Source: Elysia crispata
Taxonomy: Eukaryota > Mollusca > Gastropoda > Plakobranchidae
Length of the DNA stretch: 64,000 nt
NCBI GenBank assembly: GCA_033675545.1
Contig: JAWDGP010006494.1
Span: forward strand, 451,001 to 515,000
Direction: 5' to 3'
Position numbers and translations under genes: made by a program. Below are positions 52,901 through 63,200 of the stretch, one piece after another; positions within the stretch are counted from its first letter, which is position 1, and each line of letters opens with the position of its first letter. The notes under the pieces were generated by a model, which saw nothing but the letters and a program-made list of their open reading frames with translations, was not told where the DNA came from and made no database searches.

Positions 52901-55900
52901 ACAAAATGTCATGGCCTTACTAATACTTCTGGGAAACTATCTAGATAGATTTCTTTTGATTATATTTTTTAAAATTTTATATCTCATGTAAGAAAATGCT
53001 TTCTAAAAGCTTACATAACCAATGTATACTGATCAACCTTGCTATGTGGTTGCACGCAAAAAACACATTACAATTTACCCTCTAAAACACCATTCACATG
53101 CTCAGGAGGCTCCCATGTGAAGTACATATTCCGTTCAGCTGCTGACTCAATCTTTAGGTTTTTTACTGGACCGGGTACTGCAGTTTTATAAAAGTTTGGT
53201 GAAAAGATTTTCAATATTAAAAGGAGAATCAGATGTTCTTATAAAAATTATTTATGGCTTATATTTTTGTTTATTTCTAACAGCAAATAAAAACTTGGAT
53301 TAGCAAGAAGTTACTGCCCTATACAATCAAAATTAAATTTAAGAATATTCTTTTTCTCCAAAAGAAGAGAAAAAAGATAGAAAGGCAAAAAAAAAACCAA
53401 ATAAATGAAAGAAATTAAGATCCACAAAAGCTGGATACTTTAAACAAAAAAGGTGGGAGGGAAGGAAGGAAAAAACACCCTATAACTATACGACAGCTTT
53501 TATAGAAAAATTGAGGAAGATGATTGGTTCTGCAAAAAAATCGACAAAAGTCTTCTCCGTCACTCATAAAAAAATTGCCTTTAATTTGATTACAAACATA
53601 TAAAAAAGTTGCACTTGATACCATAAAATAAATAGAGATTTTATATAGTTAAAGAAGAAAATTAAGATGATGACTTGAAAATTAGAAAGTTCTTTTTACC
53701 ATCCTCCAGTGTCCGCAATGTTTTCACATCACTCTTTGGACCTGCACCTATTACTGTCTTGCATGCAATTTGAATCTTATACTGTGTGAACTTCAACAAC
53801 TTGGTGATGAAAAAGACCTAGAAGTGACATAAAATAAAAAGCAGAATTATACCTTTCACAGACTATATAATTCAGCAACTTGTGACTGAAATTGACCTAA
53901 AAATGAGAAGAGAAAAGCTTTTGCTAAGCATATCAAAAGCTTGATGGTGGAACAGATCTAACATGATACAGTAAGATGTTGTACATACTTGAGAGTTTGA
54001 ATGCATAAAAATGAAACAGTGTAGACCTACTGGGAATATGTCTCGTACTGGTCAAAATAAGTTGCAAGTTACTCAGCCAAATGTGTAGTTTTTTTCTAAA
54101 CTTCTCAAAGGAGAACTTTAAAAAATTTTCAGTCCTGTGAAAAGATATTAAATTTTTTTCTTTTTTTTTTTTTTAATTGGAAAAAATGTATCCTTTGGTA
54201 AGTTATAAAGTCTGAAATTAGACTCTCCCAGACAGGTTGCTAGGTATTTCATTTCATAATCTTATTAAAAGTCAATTAATTTCAATAGCTAGTTGATAAA
54301 CTTTGTGACAAACTTAAATGTGCACATAAGAAGATTGGCGGTGGAACCAACATAAGAATTCCACACATACACGCACACTTATGCATATATATAGGGCAAT
54401 GTAGAAATACAGTCCAGAGGTTATATGCTTCAAGAGACTGAGATGAGAAAAAGGTAAAGATGACAAAATGAAAAAAAATTAAATGGCTCATAATTTTCAT
54501 AAACTATTTACGTCACATCTTTGTAATAGAATAGACCTAGAGGTACCAGAAATAGACAAATGTAGATGTGCACTTTACATTTAGCACAGTTCAAAATATT
54601 GTAATGAAATTTCATCTACCAGAGACCAAAAGTATACAAGTCAGCAACCTTGTGATAGAGTAGACCTAGATACGACATAATTATGATGCATCTAAATCAC
54701 AAATTACATATTATAATAGAACAGAAAAGCTAGACCACAACTCTTAAAACACATTATAATAGGCTATAGATGCTGCAACAAAGACATTATTCAGAATGGC
54801 AAAGTCAGATATACAATTCAGTTTTGATTGATGTGAGTTACAGAAAATGGTAAAATCACCAATTTACCACTGCTCATGTAAACTAACAGCTCCATGTAAT
54901 AACAAACTAGCCACTAGTCAACATCCAGTATTGTAGGAGAAAGAGGATGAGGGATACTGAATGAATGGGTGAAGATTAGAGATTCTTTGCTACTCCCACT
55001 GTTTAACGTTGCAGCATTCGTTGCTCTGCTTACAAGAAAGCATAAAAGCATCATCAGGATCTATTTTTGATTTCTAAATATATCTGCAAATTCAGGTCTG
55101 TCAAATCCACCCCACTGATTTTGAGAAGTATTATAAGATAACTATAGGTGACGTGTTTGTAGAATCAAATCTACTAAAGAAATGAAAACAGTAAAAAGTT
55201 TGCAAGTTACAATGATAATAGCCACTGCTTTCCCTCTTTATCCTTACGTATAAGTTGTAACAGATCTATAAAATTAAGCCAATTATGTGAGGCTGACCTG
55301 TTTGCCTGTTGGATTACTGGCATCAAAGCGGACATCTTCAACCCTCTCTAATATACCTCCTTGGAAAACGTCAATGTCATACCCTTGGTTGATGCCGTTC
55401 AAATTTCTGGTGTCTGGTGGATCCCATTCCACTCTGAAGATAAGGACAAGGCAAACATGACTGAATCAGACCTTGCTTAGTTTGATTATGCTTTTTCTCC
55501 TTCTTAAGTTTTAGGAAGTCAAATGAAGAAAAAAAAACCACACCTTGCAAACATGAAAATTCACATCTGAATTTATGTCCCTAGAACATATTCACTATTT
55601 AGACACTCTGTTTATTCACTAACCTAGAAAGCACATAAGGAGTATTTTGTTTTCTTAAGTACATTGAAATATGATAAAATATCAATCTACATTCCATTAG
55701 CTTGGAGGAAAATAATTCTAAACAAACCCTTGACTCATACTACATAGTAACTGATCAGTGCTAAATAACTATTGGTTGAGGATTAAAATCCCACGAGAGG
55801 CAAGCATATTTGCAAACATTTTCAATCAATCTTCTTTTAATAAGTGATGAGAACTAACCGCCATAAGCAATATAATTCTTAAAACTAAAAAAAGAGCTTT

Positions 55901-57226
55901 GATCAAGTTAAGCTTCAGAGAAGTTAGACACTGAGCAGAGGCAAAAGAGAGAGCATGAAAACCAAGCACTTCTAGGTGAATTAAAGTTACTCTTAAAAAT
56001 TTTAAAACCATAAACAAGATGTGAGCAAATTATATACATTATTTAGTTTCACATGAGATTCCAACAAGACCTGCTTACTTGATTGTGGTTGAGTTAGGAG
56101 AGCTGAGTTCTACATTTTTGGGAGGAGCCACTGGCTTTCCTTGTAAAGTCGTTACATAATAAGGTCCACTTCGCACACCAGCTCCCTTCTCATTGTAAGC
56201 TGCTACAACAACACGGTATTTTATGTTGAATGCTAGGAAGTCAATAATAGTTTGGCGAGTCTCAGCACCTTTGACATCTACTCTTTTCTCATCTCCAAAT
56301 GCACTGACCTGTGGCAACAATCAAATAAGAAACGGCATAATATGCTACACCCAAAAGGCCTTAAATGTTATGAGAGAGCTCTAAAAGTTGTACATTTGTT
56401 CTGGCAAACAATTCCTTCTGGAAAAAGCTTGAAGACAAATTCTTGGATGCCGATTATGGAAACGACATCTAGGAAAATTTCTTTCTTGGAACTGATGAGA
56501 ACCTCTGTAGAAAAATAAGGTTTGACTGTTTTAAATTGGGTCTATCAGAAGTGCATTTTAAATCGGAATATCTTCCTTTTTAGTAGACATAATATCTCTG
56601 CAGATCAAATGAGAAACGGCATAATATACAACACCCAAAAGGCCTTTAAATAATACAAAAGAGCTCTGAAAGTTGTACATTTGTACTGGCCTGCAATTCC
56701 CTCTGGGAAAAGCTTGTAGATAAATTCTTAAATGCTGGACTATAAGAATGATATCTCATTAAACCATTCCTTTCATGGAACAGATGAGAAACTCTATAGA
56801 AAAATAAAGTTTGACTCCAGTTAAATTGGCTGTATCAGGAGTGCATTTTAAATCTACAGATCTTACCTTGTAGTAGACATAATATCCCTGCAGATCCCCA
56901 TTCCAGGAGGATGTTGGTGGAGGATCCCAGCCGACACTAATCTTGCGTTCACCCTGAGGTCTGCAGTACAGATTCTTAGGAGCCTCACTTGGAGCTGGGT
57001 ATATAATGCAGGAATATAATTGTAACTACTCTGTGCATTGAACCAAAACTATAACAGGTTGATAGCTAGTTTGGTTTGATAAGTCGTCCGTTTAAAAAAA
57101 AATATATTTACAGACAGCAAAATACATGTATAGAAAATACTTTTTTATTCTTTCAAACATTACAAACCTGCATGCTGTTTTCATTCAAAAGGATCAGTAA
57201 CTTTGGCATTTATAGATGACTATTTA

Positions 57227-57273
<47 letters not shown>

Positions 57274-60200
57274 TTACTTCCTTGACCTGCAAGGTCAATC
57301 TCTAACCATTTAATAAATTTTTTGTCATCTTAATATGGATCTTGTTTTGTTCTTTTTTTTCATTTGTTCCGCTTGCCATATTAGTATTGCCTTTAGGCAG
57401 AGTATGACATTGAAAGTCATAACAAATATAGTTAGTGCACATATAAATGGTTATATTCCATTTGCTATCTAGAAATTGAAAAAACTTTGAGAGCCTTCCC
57501 CCCACCCTCTCTCTTGCCAAAAGTTTAAGGAAATAAAGAAGTAAGTTTTAGAATTGCAGTTTTTTTTAATTGGGGAGAGGGGGTGGACTGCATCTTATTA
57601 ATCCTTAAGAGATGAAACTCATCATTCCATTCCTACCTCGAGGAGTTCTGTGATGCTTTCCTTTTGACATGTAAGGATTCAGACACTAAACTAATAAATT
57701 GCTAAAGTTAGTCAAACTAAGCTTTTCAGACACAGATTAAAATAAGCAGTGGTGTCAGGACTGTTATAAAATTGTATAGATGTAAATCAGAATTGTTACA
57801 AAGTAATTTTTTTATGATTACAGAAAGAAAATTCAAGTCCCTTTATGAGACAAAATGGATAAATGCAGTCTACAAAACAAAATCTTACGTTGTGCTGGCA
57901 TCTTTATGGCTTGCGTAGGAGCTGGTTTACTGGGACCACTCTCATTAACTCTGTTGACGGCCATCATACGAAAGCGATAAAACTTTGATGGCAAAAGGTT
58001 CTCAATAATAATGGAGCGCAAGGCTGGGTCCACATTGCTGTTGATGGTCTCCCATGAACTCTCAGTGGTAGATCCAGTAGCTGTAGGATCATCAGGAAGG
58101 ACTGTCAAGTATGGCGCAATGATGAACCAGTGACAGTGCATACAAAGAAGAGGGTGATAGTGGGTGAGAAATGAGTAAATCTGCACACTTTAAGGTTTAG
58201 TTTTGATGATATTGTGACAGATGGCAAAAGTGGAACAGAGATAAAACAAATAGTATAGTGCGAAAGTATTTGAAGTGATCATAAATTTGTTGCATTAGAT
58301 TCATAAAACATCACAAGAAAAAATGGTCATGGCTTCATTATCCAATGTCGACAAAAATAATCTTGATTTTAAGACTACGGCTGTGGGATAAGATTGCACT
58401 CTCCCTGACCTCCCATTTCATTTCTTCAGGTATGACTCCACATCGATGGCGAGTAAGTTTTGGGTCTCTTCTTTTCATTTTTGCCCTGATTATTAGGGGC
58501 TTGATTGATATGTAGAAAAGGCTTGATATAACTTTATGGATGGACTCTATCAACAAAACCAGACTAAACTACTAGAAAGAAAAGGGAGAGACAACAGAAC
58601 AATTAACATATGGCAGGGCATGTGACTGGGACAATGATTGTGACAAAGGCGGCAAAAGGAAGAGAGTGACCACAAAATTAAGAGTAAGACAACCCAGATC
58701 AGAGACAAAAGATATGGGAATAATAGACGGTGAATGAGCCGGTAAAATCAATTAGACCAAAGTTGGATGGTGATACATGGGTGCAAGCTGGCTTGAGATG
58801 ATCAACTTGCAAGATGTAGCCCAAATTTTTTTTGGCCTGCAATTATCCAAAACTTGTGTCTTTAGTAAAAACACTTCATTGCTTTCCAATTCCATCTTCC
58901 ATATATCTAAGACCAAAACCAACCATTGGAAATATGCTTTATCTCTTTGCCACTATCTATGGGAAGTATCTACACTATAATCTTCTACGAATTGAACAAT
59001 GGCCAAATACCAAATTTCTTTTAATTGCTCGATATCTTAATTTTGATAGTACTTAAATTATGGAAATAAGGCAAAGATCTATTTGATTGGTATCATCTGA
59101 TACAAGAAATAATAACCAAGACTATTAAATATTCTCTACCTCTGTTTCAGTATTATAGACAAATAATAAAAATATACATCTACAGTACAGTTCTTTTTTC
59201 TTGTAACAACTAAAGATCAGGTCTCGTTTTAGTAATGTTTATTTCTTTGAAACAACTTTATGCTATGTGATATTTTATGTTTTCTTTTGATTAACATAAT
59301 CAATGAAAATAACTTGAATCATCTGTTTCATAAACAAATAATAAATCCAGAATAAGCCAAATATCCTTTTAAAATTTATAATCAAAGTAACAAATAATAT
59401 AAGGCCATATATGTCTTTTTTTTAAATTGGTTTTTAAGTTGTATTGATTTTTAAGGGTTTTTTTTATATTAGACTTTATCCCATGGTGATTATGTATTCC
59501 ATAATTAAAGATGTCTGCTGTGCTATAATTATATCATAAAGTCTGATACTGTAGAGAGCAAAATGCAATATTAAGCACGAAGCCATGTGTTTACTGTACA
59601 AAAAAACTACATTATTTGAAAACTAAATACCAAATTGATGAGATATCTTGTTTGTTTTTTTAAAAAAAACCCACACAAAATAGTTGCTATTTTTTGTGAA
59701 AGATGATTTTTGTTTTGATATAGGAAAGAGTAAAAAAAAAAGGGATAGTGAAAACTGATTATCACATCTCGTGCATATTTTGGTAAAAAAAATTACTTAA
59801 AAAAAAAAACCCAAAAAACCCAAAAATGAATTATAAAACAACTAAATGGGCTGACAAAATCTTCCCACTCGCCTCAATTTACTAGCACGCCAACTGTAGC
59901 TGGCGATCTAGCACCTATGCCTATAGGACATAATTGTGTGACAAGTTAACACAAGTCTTGCCACAATATAAACAAGCGACATGCATTTGTGATATGCTAT
60001 TTTGAGGATTAAGAATTGAGGGGAAAGAAAAAGCAGCTAAATGAACTGTGTCTAAGAGAAGCAAGAAAGACAGCTCCACATTTCACTTTGGCACAAGCAA
60101 AAAAGACAACTGTCTTCACAGAATTAAGAAAATTTAAAGTTTTCCCTCTTTATTAAATAAGAAAAATGTATTGATATAATGCAACATACAACTCTTTTTA

Positions 60201-63200
60201 ACGCTATGTGGGACAAATTTCTTTGCCTGAAAAGAGTATGTTTTACATTATATTTGATATGGAGAGGGTAAGATAAGGGCCCTTTGGCTTAGCTTTCATA
60301 ATTTAATTCAGAAACATTTTTGTCTAGTGGTTCTCAGCCAAACACCACTAAATAAAATGCCATTCATATTTGAAAAAAAAAAAGAACAGAAAAGCATTGA
60401 TAAAAAGGAATTACAGAAAGACTCAAGCCTGTTCTGGATAATGAACTTGATAATGGGTGTGTGTCCATCATAACTCTGAGTCCAGTTAATCCTCACACTG
60501 TTTGGTATGTCAACGTTCAGCTCCACTAATGTTATTGTAGGAGCAGACGGCAGTTCTGTGAATACATACAAAAATACGAGAGTCAGTATTATAGTAGTTG
60601 TAATATTAGTAGGAAAAATATTGGGTATAGTAGTGGTAGTAGTTGAGGCAGTGGTAGTTTGTGGAACTAGTTAGATTCAGTTGCAGTAATTTCAAATAGA
60701 TAAGCAAAAACACAATTAATTGTAATTAGAAGGGATTCAAAAGGACACATGTTTGTCTGTAAATAGCATATTTAGAAAAAAATAAATAGGAACAAGCATG
60801 TGACTTTATAATTACGAGATAAAAAAAAAGTAACAATACAACTAAACATTTATTCACCAAACTGTTAGCTGTATTGTTTGACTTTTCGTCCAGTAGTTGG
60901 AAAGTCATGTGGCTCTTCTATTTTAGTTGTTGCAATAGTAATAGACAAGCAGCAGTAGTTGGAATACTGATTCATACTAAAATATTCTAATTCCTAGGCT
61001 ACTTTGGTTGGCCTTCCAATAAAAAAAAATGTTTAAATCTTTTAAAAGTTTTTCAAAACTATGCACTGGCAATGGTATTCAAAAAAATCTTAATCTGATA
61101 AACTGCATCTTTGTTAACTATTCTCTTGTACACAAATGGACCATGTATAAATTGGTGCCCAAGAGCCAAAAACGTTTCTATGGCAAGGCTCTAATGTATT
61201 TAAAAGATCCATTCCATACAGAGTGTCCAGCAATATCTCAACCTAAAATTTCCTAACTTCTCCAAAAATTTCCTACCTAGGTTTTGAAAGAAAATCCAAA
61301 GTCGGTTTCCACTGCGCGAGGATAATCGACAGAGAATTTGCAGGGACATGTTTAATAAAAGAAATGATGATTTTAACAGAGCACCTACGCAATTTAACGT
61401 TTTTAAAGCGGGAAATAAATATAAATTACCACACCTGCCAATCTCAAATCAGCCTTAGAGTAATGCCAATCTTCCCTCAGAGTAATTTTTGACACACGCC
61501 CCCCCGCCCTTGAAATAAAACAAAATGTGATTGTACACAGAGCCAGGTTTTTTTTTTTCTTATTGATTTAGTTATTTTTTTTTCTGTGCTCAGACTAAGA
61601 TGTTGAATAACCTGTAGCTTTCTACAGCTGTGTTCCCCAAATGTTATTGCTTTCTGTGTCTTACTGGCTCGACTGAGGCACCATAAAGGTTTACTCATTA
61701 GAGCATACATAAAGGCTTATATTCTAGCTTACATATTGAGTACTACCCTCCTTATATTTATCTTTTCGAGGCATTAGAGCTGAATATGATCAATATCGAT
61801 TAGGTCTAAAACTTCTCACTAGGCTCCAGCTGGTCGTGCATATAAAAAAAAAATAGGCAAAAGATAACTATTTAACATTTAGATCTAGATTTATAATTAT
61901 TTGCTTTGGAGTTTAAATCACCCACGATATTTATAGTCTCGTGTCATGTCATGCCAGGCTTTGATCATAAAATCTAGATCTACAATTACCATAGATTTAG
62001 CTCCAGTTAGGATTATCATCGATCTCAAAACATGTAGGCCCTGGGGCTACTTGACTAGATTTAAAAAATGTATCTTGACTCCCCGGGCCTCCCCCCTCTC
62101 CCCCTTTCCCAGTAAAAAGCTGTATTAGATTTTATCAGATGGAGATAAGAATGATACTTCGTTGAAAGCAACGGCTAGGTCTGGGTGTGAAGATGGAGAG
62201 AATGAAACTTTTCGGACGAAAGTACGTGAAAGTAAAAAATTCGACGGCACCAATAACTTGGATGGTACAACTGCAATACAAATCTCGATATTGGATTTAA
62301 AAAGTTAATAACAAGACATACATGATACCAATATATTATATCGTCCAGTTTTATACTTCCGCACAGGTCGATAGTTGATACTGGATGACGGAAAAATAAT
62401 GTACTCGTCGTAGAATAAAATTTTCACTATTTCTTTTTCCGAAAAAATTAATTTTAAATAGGCTCAACCTTACAGGATCACATGAATGTTCAAAATATAC
62501 TAAATTCCGTTCGCTTATGGAAAATTCTCTTCTATTTATAAGTTTATAATTTTTTCTTTTTCAAGCTGCAAAAATTGAAATTTATTACTCAGGGACCTCA
62601 GAGAATTCTCAATCTTAGATCTTTTCAAGATCACTTGAAAATGTTTCTTTACAAATTGAGAATTTTCATTTTGTTTGCACTGATGATAACTATATTAAAT
62701 ACAATTTATCCCCAATATATTCAGCCTGTTTGACACTACATTGAAGGTGGGTGAGTTTGGGGCCTATGTTTTTAGTTCTGCCCTGCCTTTCAGGAGCTTA
62801 TCTGATATGTAGAAATGACCTGCAATAACCTTGTGGACAGAGTATAAAACAATCAAACAACAAAAACTTATAAGACTGCCCTACCCAAGCTACTGGAGAT
62901 AAAAGGGATAGACAGAAGGACTATAAACATGTGACAGGGGATGTTCAGATATTCAGAAAATTTAAAATAACTTACAAATACAAAAATGCTCATTAAAAAG
63001 ATTTAGTTATTTTCTTTTTTTAAGCCATAGTACTTGGAAATTTTTTTTACTTAGATACCTTAAAGAATTCTCACCCTTGGATTTTTCCAAGATTGCTTGA
63101 AAATTTTTTCTTTGACCATAGCTGCACTGATGATAATTATATTAAATGTAAATAATAGATTTCTAAATTTGTAATTCTTTCATTTTTTTTTTTTTTTTGA

